Shown piece after piece: positions 20,273-33,300 of a DNA stretch of 64,000 nt. Source of the DNA: Collybiopsis luxurians FD-317 M1 (taxonomy: Eukaryota > Basidiomycota > Agaricomycetes > Agaricales > Omphalotaceae); assembly GCA_000827265.1 (NCBI GenBank), contig KN834809.1:81953-145952 (forward strand), in the 5' to 3' direction. The position numbers were made by a program, and so were the translations under genes. The number at the start of each line of letters is the position of its first letter. Positions within the stretch are counted from its first letter, which is position 1. The notes under the pieces were generated by a model that did not search any database, was not told where the DNA came from, and worked only from the letters and a program-made list of their open reading frames with translations.

Positions 20273-22370
20273 ATGCCTGCCATGAGGACGCCTTCAGTCT
20301 ACAGCCAGGATGACCCACTCTCAGAAGCTATCAGACCCCCAGAAACAGAAACAGACGACGAAAGACAGACCCGTCTCGAACGCGAAGCGGAAGCAAAGCG
20401 AGTATCTGAACAGATCGACGAGCAACTTAGGATAGAACGAGAGAATCTGAGAAGGAAAAGCGGCGATGTAAAGGTGCTCTATTCCTCCCTATATATCATC
20501 CAATATTCCAGCTGAACCCTTTGGTCCAACAGCTTTTGCTTCTCGGTCAAGCTGAGAGCGGCAAATCCACGCTCCAGAAACAATTTCAACTGATGTACAG
20601 ACCTCATTCTCTCGACCAAGAGCGGGCTTCCTGGCGTACAGTCATCTATTTCAACGTCGTGCGCTCTATCAAACATATTCTCAACACCTTGGAGTCTTGG
20701 GATGACTCTTTGGAGGACGAATTGGACGGGCCAAGCGGTTCGCAGTTTGTCGGCGGTAGCAACAGCAATTCTCGATCTGGTATTTTCTTTCTCTTGAATC
20801 GTAAGCTACCAGCGGTGCTCATTCATATATGTAGCGTCACCGTTTCAAGGCAACGCCGCATCTTCAAGATCAATCATTGCAAGCCTTCGGAGACGTCTTT
20901 CGCCTCTAGTTTCCGCTGACGCAGCACTAGCTGACCGCCTCAGCGGCGGTGTTACTGTCTCCGGCTCTGGGAAGGGCGGCGTATTTGTTAGAAGTGGATG
21001 GCAAGCACGCACTATTGAGAATGCCCTGGGTCGCAGGCGTGCTCGGCAATCTGAAGAGTATGACAAGAAGCAGGATGACCCTCTTGTGCAGGAGGTTAGC
21101 CGCATGCTCGAAGCGACCAAGGACGAAATTCGTGAACTATGGGCTCTCCCTACTGTCAAAGGGTTGATTGCAAAGAGAAGGCTGAAATTGGATGAATGGT
21201 CAGAATTGTAAGTTTTCCGATCTTTTCTCTTGTTGCGGTAACTAAGCGAGCGTGGACAGTTTCCTGAGACACATAACTCGTGTCGCGGCTCCTGACTATC
21301 TCCCTTCAACGGGTATGTCCCTCCGACGTACCGCATATATGCATCTTTTCACCGCCATTCTTTACTAGATGACATTCTTCATGCTCGTATCCAAACTATG
21401 GGCGTTGCGGAGCATGTCTTTGATGTAAGAAGTCCGCTAATGGTTTTCATTCTCATCAAACTGACCCGCACTCAGGTCAACATCCATGGAAAGTCTGTCT
21501 CCTGGCACTTATTCGACGTTGGCGGAGCCCGAGGTCAGCGCCATACCTGGGTTCCCTATTTTGATGATGCCAACGCCATTATCTTCGTGGCACCCGTGAG
21601 CGCATTTGATCAGGCAAGTTTGTATTCTATTCATCCATCTATTCACGCTGATCGTGATGCTCTTCCAACTCTATTGACGCAACTGATTGATTTTGTCGTT
21701 TAGTATCTCGGTTTGTACTCTTCTTCCCATCGTTGTCCGTACCTCCCTTCTTAACTCCTAACTACAGAGGAGGATCCCAGAACCAATCGAATCGATGACT
21801 CCCTTCAACTGTTCACGCAGATTTGCTCCAGCCCCTTGCTAAAGAACGTACACCTGGTCTTGTTTCTTAGTACGTTATCTTCCTCAGATTATCCTCAACC
21901 TACCGCTGATTCTCCTCGGCATTTCGCAGATAAAACCGATCTCTTGCGGACGAAGCTCGAGAACGGCCTGAGAGTCCAAAAATAGTGAGTCGAAGTCCAG
22001 ACCTTTGATCTCTGACTGACTCTCACTGGATCAAATCAAGTATCACTTCTTTCGGCGAACGCTCCAATGACTACGAAACTGTCGTTCAATATTTCCGCGC
22101 TCATTTCCTTCAAGTTCACCGTCGAAATAATGAGAACCGCAGGGTTCTTTACACTCATTTCACCAGTGTTGTGGTATGCCGCTTTTTACATCCTACGAGT
22201 TGTTTGCTCTAACACCCTGTTCGCTCTTTCAAGGACACTAAGGCTACCCAGCGGATAATTGGGAATGGTCAGTTGATGTTATTATTTCCGTGGGTTCCAC
22301 TGAGCTCATCTGACGTCTAGTTCGCGACTCCATCTTCCGTGGATACCTGCAATCCGCCGCCCTAGTATGA
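20273..22370 (+). CDS. Divergent G-protein alpha subunit
   Basis: A gene of about eleven exons. Guanine-nucleotide motifs in order: G1 GQAESGKSTLQKQF (usual GAGESGKST), switch I DDILHARIQTMG with the catalytic Arg and Thr kept, switch II DVGGARGQRHTWVPYF, G4 FLNKTDLL, and G5 HFTSVVDTKATQRI. The C-terminus is FRGYLQSAALV. Gα subunits relay signals from seven-helix receptors at the plasma membrane. Three features are odd. The Gln of DVGGQ, which positions water for GTP hydrolysis, is Ala. The protein starts MPAMRTPSVYSQ, without the Met-Gly of N-myristoylation. The helical domain has a long Ser/Gly-rich insert (about 20740-21000). One intron (21614-21703) uses a GC donor. The ATG at 20282 is an alternative start. 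The family is certain; this is one of the non-canonical subunits seen in basidiomycetes. Confidence 0.92.
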
Positions 22371-24397
22371 AGAAGCATTCTTCGTCTACCATTGAACGCC
22401 GCTGCCGGTCGCTTTTCTCCCTCATGGATTCTTGTGCATAACCTCCCCATATTTTGCCTCTCCGATCATGTTATTGATTGTCGTAATTGTTGTCCCGCCC
22501 TCTCTGTGCTCCTCGCGGCGGAGCTCTTTCTTGTAGCAATATTTATGACTCTGTCTCTCTGTCTCTCTCACTCTCTCTCGTCCCTGTCGTATCATTAATT
22601 ACGTGTGTCTGTAGTGATAAATAACCTGGGTGTTCGTGTCATTTTTTTTCTAGTTCCGGTTTTCGCCTTCCCAAATGATTCCAGATCGTACCGTGGTCCT
22701 GGTCACATACTCAGCGTTTCGTCGTTGACTCGCTCGATCATGTCTTTCTCAATATTTCATCCATCATGATGTTGTTCTTTCGTTCCTCCCGCCACTCCCT
22801 GTTGACTTTTTCCGTCCCGGTTGTCCGTCTGTTATATTATATTGTGTCTACGCATAATCGCAATCCCGCATATTCCGCACACTCTACATGACGACGCATA
22901 GGAACATCGTTCATCACCTCTATCCTCTATCCTCTACTTCCACGTACTCTCTCTTTTTATTCCCCCTTTTTTCTTCTTTTTCCTCCTTTCCGTGTACGCT
23001 ACTACCTCTCTTTCGAACCAGTACCTCCACCGGCCCACGCATGTTCCTTCCCCCCTCCTCCCTCCCCGCAGGATGTTTCCCAAAGTTGGGCATGTGCGTA
23101 TTATTCATTGGTGGTTGTACTGGGAATGATTAATTATTTACCTCGTTTACCTCGACGACGATTTCGAGCCTCAACGATGGACAGCTGGCCGGTCCTCTCC
23201 CTCGTCTCCCTCCTCATCTCATCTCCCTCTTCCTCTCTCCTACACATGTTCTTTCATGGCCGTTGGCCATGGTGACGCCCGATACGCCTGATACGTCAGA
23301 TATGTATACGAATTACTTTTGTATGTCTTATACAGTACTCTATAGATTCATCGCAATCGCAATCGCAGTTGTTATTCATATGAGCTATGAACTATCTGCT
23401 GAATATGACAGGAGAGACTGTCAAGGCCAGTACTCGCAGATACTGAGAATGAGACACCGCATATGTACGAGTCGCGAGTGGAAATTCAGGGCTATGATGC
23501 AACGCATGAGTCTTTGAAACTTGTTGAACGGGTCGAACGGGGACCAAAGCCAGTGAGCGAGGAAGAAGAGGGAAACAGCATTTGTGGCTTGATACCCGGA
23601 AGCCAAAGCAAAATGAAGCACGAAGGAAAGAAGGTCAAAAGGCATTAGGACATCCCTAGGGAAGGGAGGGGGAGGGAAGGGAAGGCAGGGAAGCAAGAAA
23701 ACTTTGAACCTTTCTCCGTACGGCGTCTTGGGAGATGACATTACTGCCGAGGATCGCCATTGGAACCTTAACAGATTAAAGAATCCGCATTGTCCATTAC
23801 CTAGGGTGGGGTAAGAAAACGAAAATTCGCTTCTTGATTTGATTTGGTTTTCAGGTCGTGCTCAGGAAGAGGGATGTAACGTATCACTTTTTACGTGGAC
23901 GGTGAATAGATATGGAATGCCAGTGCCATGACAGAACAATGACAAGGTAACGGAGATTGCATCTTCGTGCACGATGCCTTCTCCGTGGTAAAAGAGGCTC
24001 ACAACGGAATGGCAGTCAACTTTTACTTCCACAGCGACTGATAGACAGGGTGACCGATCCTCTTACGTCTCGGGAGAAGGACGTAGCAGGAGGGAGAATC
24101 CGTAGCATGATGCTAGAGATTTGAGGAAGTCTCGTACATAAGAGACTGCGGAAATCGTTGAAAGAGTTTCTTGAAGAGCATCGGAATCGGAAGAAACCTG
24201 TGAACCTCTCGCCTTTATGGACAACTCTCTATGGACAACTCTCTATGGACAACTCTCTATGCTCCTGATGATGATTCCCCAGGATGACGGGGGACCTTAG
24301 AAGGATAAGCACGAGCTCCAATTACAAGCAGATGTGAATTAACGAAAAGAAATACAGAATACATTTCGAATTCCAAGTCGCGCCAGTACCTTACGAT
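22371..24397. other. Two-kilobase intergenic region with small repeats
   Basis: No gene was supported. The plus strand to about 23250 is pyrimidine-rich and probably holds the 3' UTR of the G-alpha gene. A purine-rich run (GGGAGGGGGAGGGAAGGGAA) lies near 23660. TATGGACAACTCTC is repeated three times in tandem at 24216-24260. The remaining ORFs are short and low-complexity. Confidence 0.55.
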
Positions 24398-25133
24398 TTA
24401 GATAGCGTCGTTCTCGACAAGTTTTCCGCAGACGATGTATTTGTTGGAGAAGTGTTCGATCCAACCTGGAGCATATTTAAGTATGAGTCTTCAACAAAAG
24501 AAAGCCTATTAGAAGAATAGACGTACCCTTCATGTTCTCACTAGAGGGTGACGAGAGAGTGGGTGAGATATATAAGCGGTGAACAAGTGAGACATACATT
24601 TCATCCGGCTGAAGGTCAGTAAGTTTGTCCAGGGGTTGGTCGACTGGAGTAAGCATTTCTAGCGGGACGCGTCATGCAAAGCTCAAGTGAAACGAATCCT
24701 GATGGAATACTTACCGACATCGAATGACTGCTTAGCCATTCCTCTAGAAGCATCCCTGCCAGCGAAATTCCCGTACATTCCATCTAATTCAATCGCATGG
24801 TTTCAATGAGGCGGCTTACGCTGGAATCAAGCCATTACGATACATACTGGGCCCATAAAAGTTCCTTCCGGCCGTTACATCGAAAACAGTTCCATTTATC
24901 GCTAACAAGATTCTCTCATTATCTATGCCGTTGAAAGGCATCAGTGTTTTCGGTGTGTAAGACTTGAAGAGGACAGTGGGTGTATGAGATTTAGGGAGCC
25001 ATGAGTACCCGCTTCTGAATTCGTGCGGGATTTCCTTCGGCCGCGAGGTGGAAGGGAACACGATGCGCTGAACAGAATAGAGAATAAAGACGAACAAGGC
25101 GGTATTTACTGGTGTGCCAATGTCGAATGTCAT
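24398..25133 (-). CDS. DAP1: Dap1/MAPR-type cytochrome b5-like heme protein
   Basis: Five exons on the minus strand. After a start at 25133 (MTFDIGTPV) comes one membrane segment (NTALFVFILYSVQRIVF), then the heme-binding domain: DNERILLAINGTVFDVTAGR, NFYGPNGMYGNFAGRDASRG, and GWIEHFSNKYIVCGKLVE near the end. This is the signature of the membrane-associated progesterone receptor family, in which a Tyr in the YG-FAGRDASR region contributes to heme ligation. Yeast Dap1 activates the sterol demethylase Erg11, so a role in ergosterol synthesis and azole tolerance at the ER is expected. A TTG-initiated upstream extension was not used. The gene diverges from the secreted BNR protein across 383 bases. 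Confidence 0.9.
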
Positions 25134-25516
25134 CGTGGACAAGATGAAGGGAAACGCAGAGAGACGAGTAACTCAGCCTCCGGCCCGCCTTCTTACCGCT
25201 TACCTCTTTCGAGCTTGTCCCAAACGACCGAAGTCGGGTTCAGGGGCAAACCTGAAAATGGCCTCAATAGTATTTGCAACTTACTTTTGTCTTAGGACCG
25301 CTTTTAATCTGTCCTTTGCCTCAATCGCTCCTGCAGTATCGCGTCCAAGTCTCCTAATAAACATCAATTTTTAAAATAGGTCCTCATGACGCCCTTCCTC
25401 ACATCTAACATGCTCACTGCTGAGTCTCATGATACTCAGGACCGTATTTTAACGGTCCGTGGTGCTTCTACATAAAGTGAGTAGGAGGTAAGAGAAGGCG
25501 ATGATTTTCTCCGACC

Positions 25517-27516
25517 ATGAATCTGCCTTTCTTCGCCCAGTCTCTGTGGATCTTCATATGCTATGGTTTGCTCTCTGTGCACGCAGTCCGAGTACTCAAC
25601 GTGACAACCCTTGGGCCTGACCCTCAGACAGTCAACCGCTTGAACGGAGAATCTTTCCAGCAGGACGCGCTCGCAACTTTCAATGGATTCCAATACGCTG
25701 TGCTCTGGGTACCCACTGCTAACGCTTCCGTTCGGCATGCGGCTATTAGGAGACGAGCTCTGCCAGATGGAGATTGGGAAGGTTTCGAATTTACAGATTA
25801 TAATCAAACTGACGACGATGGACATGATATGTATGCGCGTTACTTACCCTAAGAAGAAATCGTTGCTCGCCAAGAATATTAATTATCGTCGTCTAGTATC
25901 TCTCTTGGAATCTCGCGAGGCGATGGAACCATTCATTTGGTATGGGACCAACACGATAACTCTTTGAACTATCGTTCTTCTGTTTCCGGCGTCGCGACGA
26001 ATCCTACTGCCTTCGACTTCACAGCCAAACTATTCTTTCCTCTTAGGGTAATTGTATCCACTCCTCTCCGTGTTTACTCAGCCGACGTATCCATAGGACT
26101 TTCTCCCCGGGCTGGAATCTCTCGACAAGAATTTATTTTTCATCAACGTTACTTATCCTCGGTGAGGAGTAGTGGTCATTTTTCAATCATCGCGACTCAC
26201 CGATGATCGGAAAAGGTTCCTCCGGATCCCGCCCTCCAGCGACATATCCGCCGATCTACTATTAGAGCTGCGTGTCGGACAAGCAGGACAAGGCGATGAC
26301 TGGCTGTATCACTACACTCCTCGCAGTAATTGGACTCAAGTAGGCCGGTATCTAGAGGTAAGTGGATAGCTTTCCTGCCAATCTGGAGATAAGAATTGGT
26401 TCTCGATTGAGTTAGGGAGTGAACAGTGAGTTGTCTTTACCTGCCGCCGTACGAGCTCCAGTGCGAACCCTGGTTTACCCGGAAACGTCTTACAGACAAT
26501 GCCTACATCAACGGTTTGGACTTTTCTAGCAAAAGAGTTTTAGAAGCGACATGGTACGCGCGATTTTTTGATAGCATTAATGTCTCTCTCTCAGTTTTGC
26601 ATAGGACTTATCGTGATTTTGTTCCCACCAATGGCCAAGACGTTGCAGTTGAAGCTGGCCCAAACGGACCTGAAAACGTAGGCAGGAGATTTTGGCTGTG
26701 TAACCCTCGACTATATCCAAACTGATGTCCCACCGTAGAACCATGACATGGATTATGCCTACAGTCCTGACTTTGGATTCACATGGCATAACAACTGGGG
26801 GCAGACCATCGCAAATCTCACTGATCAAGTCCCAATCGTGCCTGCTTCAGCAGGCATCACAATAATAGGTATTCCAAAATTTGGGTAGGTTTCAGATGAA
26901 TCTTTTTTTGTTTTCAACTTGGAGGATAAATAAAACTTGTTGTCAGCGGAATATTAAATCAGGAGGCTCAAACTTTGGACGCGCAAGATAGAATGCATGT
27001 ATTGAATAGAGAAAACACTACAGGCACCGAGCAATGGTCAGTCAAACGTTGCTATCCGTGGTTTTCTGCTCCGAGGGATACTGGCTTGACTGATGCTCCT
27101 CCAATCTGCATAGGTATCATTATTGGCGCGATACCAATATCGACTGGACCAGAATTCCCCTGCCGTTATCGCTCGCCGCTCATTCTATCAATAACATAAC
27201 CCGGACACCAACTGTCATCGGCAAGCGAGGGAAACTCGTCTCACCCCCAGGATCCAATACCCTCATGGCGATCTTACCTTCGAACGCGCCCAATTCTACA
27301 GGCCTCAGTATTATCAGCAGTACCGCCCGAGGTCGGTACGCTAATTGGAGGATCCTTTGGGAAGTTGCAAGCGGTTGTGGCTGGGAGCCGCTATTCGATC
27401 GGTATCGGATCGACTTGGAAGATGGAGGAGATGGGGTGTTGAGCTTGTACTTGATAAACGGGACAGATGTGGTAGTCATGGACTTGGATCTACAGCTAGG
27501 ACCGACGGACGTTTGA
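25517..27516 (+). CDS. Secreted BNR-repeat protein, possible rhamnose-glucuronate lyase
   Basis: About nine exons encode roughly 490 residues. The protein begins with a signal peptide (FFAQSLWIFICYGLLSVHA). It then shows the blades of the BNR_4 family (PF15892): GISRGDGTIHLVWDQHDNSL, LLLELRVGQAGQGDDWLYHY, NNAYINGLDFSS, DYAYSPDFGFTWHNNWGQ and WYHYWRDTNIDWTRIPLP. Fungal members of this family include FoRham1 (polysaccharide lyase 42), which cuts terminal L-rhamnose-alpha-1,4-glucuronate from gum arabic; similar activity is inferred. Several NxS/NxT sites suggest glycosylation. Exon 26416-26425 is only 10 bases (GGAGTGAACA) and is needed to give EGVNNNAYINGL in frame. The C-terminal 50 residues (ISSTARGRYANWRILWE) continue the propeller. 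Catalytic residues could not be assigned. Confidence 0.8.
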
Positions 27517-29109
27517 TCGTTAGTAGTTGCAACCAAGTAAGAAGTTCTACGAGTATTTCCACAATCAAGGACCGCGGAGAAACTTTACTTACATTGGCGG
27601 GACCCTCCCACCTCGGTAACTGTTAACTAACCGCCCTTCGTTACTTCGTCATCTCCACACGACTGCCTCAATCTCTTCCCTCTTGCCTGCCGATCTTTAA
27701 TGATAGAAAATTAAAAGATCAGTATTTTGGCAGCTGGAGCGCCGGGAACGTTTCCTTTAAGCAGTTGCTATGAATCTTCTCTACAAGTCTTCGCAAAAGT
27801 GTCGAAGTAGCACTTTCAAAGATGGACATGTTGAGAGCTGAACTCCAAACTCGACTGACCAGACTTTTTCGTTGATGATTTGATCTTGATGGCGAGGTAG
27901 GCGCCGCTTCTCTTCCGCACTCCCTCCTTGTTTTCCCAAAATAAGGAACCATCTGCCAAAGAACGTTAGAAGGGGCACAGACTTTAATTTTACTCTCGCT
28001 GATGATCTATCAGCATTAGCACCGCTGTGTTGTTCTCCTCAACAGAATTTCTGGGTCAGAACGAACACAGAGGGATAGATGTTACCTAGAGATGGCCTTC
28101 AAAAAGAAGACCTGTTCCCTCATTCTTTCGCCATACTTGCGCATCGTATCAAGGTTGCATACTATTCGGTCCTGCGTAATCTCCTCCAGCGCTTGATCTA
28201 TAGAGTAGGGTATTTATACGTCGTGGTCACGTAACTGGTTCGGGACTGCGCATGATGGTATCGTATCTAGCGTATCTACTCGGACTATGATACTCCTGCA
28301 CAAACATACTTCACTCTAAGGGCTATGATGTCGGGGGGGCGCAAAAGATTGAATTTGAGGGGAAAGAGGATCAAGAATGACCTGTGCTCGGTAAATTACC
28401 AGCGCTGCCCCCAACACCGGAACCGCTGGGGTCACGGAACGTATGAAGTTCCCTGTAGGAACACTGTTCCGATCACCCTGCCTCTTCATAGAACTTGTTA
28501 CCAGCCCGGCGGTTTGCTTGTTGAGTCCACAGAGAAACCGCAGTTTGAGTTTACAATTGGTCGCATTGGTCGCATCGGTCACATTGGTCGCATCAACGGA
28601 ATACTTTACAACTCTGTACATTTGATATGACATCCAAAGTAGGTAGAGAAATGCTAGGTAGCTATGTATTTGTAAAGGACAAGTAAAGAGTGGTTGCCAT
28701 CTGGGATCGCGAAAAGGACGGAAGAGCAGAAACCAAGAGAAAGTCCCAGAGAGCCTAAGCTTCAAGTCCGCTAGCTTGAAAATGAGAAAGAAATTATGCT
28801 CTAAAAAGCAGAAATAATAGTAGAGTATGTATCAGAAAATAAGTCAAATCATAATGTAAAAAGGCTCCGTCCATCTGCGAAGTAAACGAATATGTGAAGA
28901 TAATTTACACTGATCCCAGTCATAAAGGAATGACAATCGAGTAACAAGTCGTCGAAGAAGAGATAATTAAGAGTGTCAAAAGTAAGCTAGAGCACGTCAC
29001 CTACATTGTATTTGGCATTGAACGGCGCGTAAGGAGAGTCATTCACAGCGTACGATGGTTCAACAGAAACAGGTATGGTCATGGTCCAGACACAGATCAG
29101 CAAAACCGT
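27517..29109. other. Intergenic, with one possible small spliced minus-strand ORF near 28000-28200
   Basis: On the minus strand, near 28200-28085, a good coding stretch reads ALEEITQDRIVCNLDTMRKY then GERMREQVFFLKAI. It is followed by a possible 35-base intron and NSVEENNTAVLMLIDHQRE with TAA. No start joins it convincingly except an internal ATG, and the family is unknown. A TATA-like GTATAAATACC lies upstream at about 28215. The ORF at 28316-28765 reads as repeats of GGTCGCATT (28555-28600) and is not supported. Confidence 0.35.
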
Positions 29110-30391
29110 TTATTCCTCGTCTTCCTCCTCCTCGTCTTCTTCCGCGTCAACCTCCTTGCCGCTACCACCCTTCCATTCCCTCTCCCACAGTGGTTGTGGA
29201 TCTGAGGGTCTACATGAAGGATGATCAGGAGCAAGCGAGGACCTTGCACGCTCTAAGCGGGCAAGAAGGTCTTGGCGGTCGTTTAAAAGCTCTCTGATGT
29301 ATTCAATGGCTACGCCCGACGTCAGCAACGAGAAGCCGAAGCAGATAAGCACAAGACATACTCTTCCCCAACACAATGTTCTCACTTTTGGGTCCTGCCC
29401 GACCGTCAATTTTCTCCCCGGTCCCATCGTCGATTTTTACTCGGCGACCTCGTTTGGACTTCTTTCCATTTCCAGCGACACCCTCAGCCATCTGAGCCTC
29501 TTCCTCTAACCGTATGGCCTCTCTAAGAGCGGGTACCGTTTCACATAAGGCCTCATATCCTCGACGGATATTAGCTCGTCTTTTCTGCTCCGATTGTATA
29601 TGGTTAGCTTTCTTCTGAGATGGAGACAGAAGAGTCGTTTTAGCTGGAAGAGATGACGAACTGGCGGGAGGTGAAGGTCGTGATCTTTTGTTCGAAGGAA
29701 CATACGACATGGAATCTGCGGCGCGTTTATTAGACGACCCAGGGGGCGAACGAGAGTCGGTTGAAGGTGGGGGAGAAGGGACAGATGGATCATTCGTGCT
29801 CGAACCAAACGAAAATGAGGAAGATGAAGCCGTCGTGGACGGAGATCCCATCGAGGAAAAGGAAGATCTCATGCTGGATCCGGCACGTGGATTTGGACCG
29901 AGAGTATGGGAGGAGGAAATAGATATTGGTTGAGGTAGATGGGAATGAACGGGGTGATGAAGAGGTGGCTGGGGAGACTGGGAGCCCTGCTTTGGAAGAA
30001 AATAGCCTTCATTCTGCTGCTGCTGCTGCTGCTGAGGGTAAAGACCAGACTGTCTGTGATTCTGCATATCATAACCGTACTGCGATGACTGGGGATCCTG
30101 GTTCATAAAATTATAGGCGTGTTGCTGCTGCTGTTGATATTGATGCATCACTGGTGCAGAGTTCCAGGAATCTGCGTCAAGAGACATCAAGTCTTTGGTT
30201 GCTTTCGCTAGAGCCTCCCGTCCCTGTATGTGAGGTACATCTGGCATATGGTGTCCTTGGCCGCCATTATTGTAAGTAGCCCAGTCTACGTTCGGGGGAT
30301 TTCGGGCATCAGTGGAATCGTTATTATAGTCCATCGAAGAGAAGAAAGTCTGTAAAACTTGGGATTCTGAAGGCGTTAAAAGATCCGACAT
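29110..30391 (-). CDS. bHLH transcription factor with poly-Gln and long loop
   Basis: Two exons (30391-29362 and 29309-29110, a 52-base intron) encode 409 residues. The basic region and helix 1 read HIQSEQKRRANIRRGYEALC, with the His-x3-Glu-x3-Arg pattern (here Q-S-E-Q-K-R-R) that contacts E-box DNA. Helix 2 after the intron reads TIEYIRELLNDRQDLLARLE. The loop is greatly lengthened (about 50 residues, with GNGKKSKRGRRVKIDDGTGE). The N-terminal half is disordered, with Gln runs at about residues 85-135 and Ser/Pro-rich linkers; a basic SNKRSRPSP patch before the domain may be a nuclear signal. The C-terminus is very acidic (DAEEDEEEEDEE). Dimeric nuclear DNA binding is expected. It resembles the Max/Mlx-like fungal group, but the ortholog is not clear. 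Confidence 0.88.
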
Positions 30392-33300
30392 GGTGGACGA
30401 ATACTGAACGAGCACAGCCAGATTGGACACTGGAACGGACGTCGAGAGATACGACGATGAGGAAAGAAAGAAAGATGGAAAGGATGGAAGAAATTGGAAA
30501 GCGTTGATGGAGCAGTAACATAAATACAGGTTCCCCTTATGGACCAGCACATGACGCGACCTCTCAGCCATCGGCTTTCTCAAGCCTTCTCCGTTGTCAT
30601 GTTCATGTTCTGTATACTAAGAAACGGTACCTAAAGGTCTCAGGTCCTTACATTCAACCTTTGCGAGTTTTCGTCTCTAGGTGCATAGGTCCAAAGTTTG
30701 ACATTCTGATGCTCGCAACCTCGGACGTATGTATTCTCTCTACATAGCAACTATCTTCGGCTTCAGGACCAAATTCTGAGACGGCTGGCATCTCCAAGTA
30801 CACCTTTGCTTCAACGAAGACGACGCAACTTGTTCGATGCTATGACTTTTTGATTAATTGCTTTCATGCTGCGGCACTTGCAAATCCTCACTAGGACGCT
30901 CTATTGTTACGACGAAACTTGGAGTGTCTTTTGGGGCCTGTCCGTCCGGATACCTGTCGGCTCCTCAGGTCCAAAAAACCTTCCGCATGATTGGTTCATT
31001 GAACGCCAATCCTAATGCGAACAAAACTTTGACGATCCTGATGTTCTGTCCGTAACTGGCATCTGTGGCAAAATCCGGCATGCCACCTACGGTAAGTACG
31101 GTACGTCACCTTATCTTCCTTTTGAGGAGTGAAAAGATCTGAAGCAACTTATCCTGGTCTCCTCAGGTAACTTTCCGGAGCCATCGCCTCGCACCATCCA
31201 CTAATTCCACTACAAGTTACCTGTTCGGTAGCAGTCGGTACCTACGAGGGATCCCGTGTCTGTTTTTTATTCATTTTCTGCATCTTGTGCCCCCAGGTTT
31301 AAATGGCTTCTATCTGGGCCTGTATCCATTTCCACTGATGATCATTCTTGAGTGGGTAACTAGTCCATGTGCTCGTAGACCTTTCTCATTACTAGTGGTG
31401 GGCGTCTGCTTGGCGTGCCGCCGCCGGCGTCAGAACTCTCGAACAGGCAAACTCAGAGAGCTAGTCGAAGCTTGGGGTTAACCGCCCAGGTTCGAGGAGG
31501 AGAGGGTGACTTCACATGTCCCTCTCGAATTTTCAAGGTTTTGCTGTGTTGTGAATTGGTCTCGGGCCAGCGCTCACTCGAGTTCTTTCAATAATCTGGG
31601 TACCTAGTGATAAACTGTCAATACCGCAGATCATATCCCCGACCCAATTGCAACCTATTGGAACCCAATTCCTTCTGTGCCCATGGCAGAATCTAACATA
31701 AGGCGTTAGCTTATGCCCGATGTCATTGACCGCACTGCACCGACATCTAAACTCTATCCAATATATTTCCTTGGCTTCTTATCGCACCTCCTGTGGTCGC
31801 GATGCTTACCCTTGTTCTCGGGTATTCCGCCCCAGAAGTTTAAGCGTGGAGCTAGTCCGGAATCGGAACAAGTTCGAGCCCATTCGAGCTTCTTCACATG
31901 CTTCAACTTCAAGGTTGGAATTTTCCAAGAAGGGAGCGAAGTCAAATCGAGCATGACAGAATTTTGAGATGGTCAAGGACATGACTGGGAATGCAATTAT
32001 TGAACCGAAAAAAAATATTCTTGAACAGTTCAACTGGTTTGCGGGGTCAGTCTTGAATATTGAAATCTCTTTTTGTGCTTTTGGAATTTCTCAATTTCAA
32101 TTTCTGTCGCGGACGACTGGCATTGGCATGAATTATGAAGGCTTAGAAGACAGAATATGCAAAACCCAGGCTTGCGGTGGGGATGTGCCCAGATGCGGGA
32201 CAGTGATCTATGTAGCTCGGAACGACGGGGTATGTCAACATCAGGAATGATTTTTAAATGGCAAGTTTCATAAATGGTTCGGTAGCCTTTTCCCTTTATT
32301 GCTTTCTCGATGATCGGATGGATACTGCAGAAGGCTCAATCCATAAAAACATTAAATCGCATTTGACAGTATGATTTAGAACACGTACATCAACGCTAAA
32401 CAAACTATTGGACATAGGTGTCTTCAGTAAAGAAACGTCAGCAGAAGAACAATACGTATAACGCTATTGCTAGCCATTCTGGGGGAAATATTGTTGGGTT
32501 AATGAATGAGCCCGGCTGTCTGTAACGATAACCTCTCCAGGCTTTCATCGAGATTGCGTTGTCCCAAAGAGGCACTGCGGTTGAGTCAGGGGATTGATAT
32601 TCCCCAGTCCGAGTATCACTATAGCGCCGGCCCCGGGGTGAATTGAATAGAGATCGACGAACTCCGCCTCCTGGTAGTGGGCGGACGGAACTTCGCAGAC
32701 ATTCGGGAAAGGATAAAAGAGCCTGTACAGTTAGCAGTGATCTTAACAGTTTACGAGCTATAGGCCTTAGCAGTATTTGCTCTGACCAACAGAAGTGCAG
32801 CGTTGCATAAATCATTTCCCAAATTGAAAGATCCGGTATAGAATGCACTGAGGAACGTGGGTCTGACACGGCTGAGAACATCAATTGCATGTTGAATATC
32901 CACTCTGTGGTGGGAGAACGGTGGTGCACCAGTCAATGGCTTCAAGTGCGAAGTTTTGTTTTTTTTTGAAGTCCGGCCCAGCACTATACCGCGACGTCAA
33001 CTCACCTCGACTATAGTGCAACCGAAAGGATATATATCCCTACATGACAAGCTCCCCTGGAGAGGTTGAGGAGTGGGGTTGGTGAATTCTGGGGCAAGTC
33101 ATCGTAAAGAGGCCTGAACAGTAGCCGTGTGCATTGGATTCGGTGGCTCAGTATCCATTACTTACAGCCTAAAATCTGCTAAATAACAATGCAAGTCATC
33201 AGCGATAAGTATATGTTCACCTGTAGAATGCGAGAATCAATTTGGCAGATTCTACGAATTGAAGATGACTGACCCCCTTGATGTCGCTATGCACGACACA

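Noticed and set aside
28316..28765. Minus-strand ORF of 149 residues
   Set aside because: It covers short GGTCGCATT repeats, has no recognisable motif and no supporting splice or neighbour logic.
32438..32929. Minus-strand ORF of 163 residues as a gene
   Set aside because: No family resemblance, no good exon borders and biased composition; it was left inside the gene-poor region.
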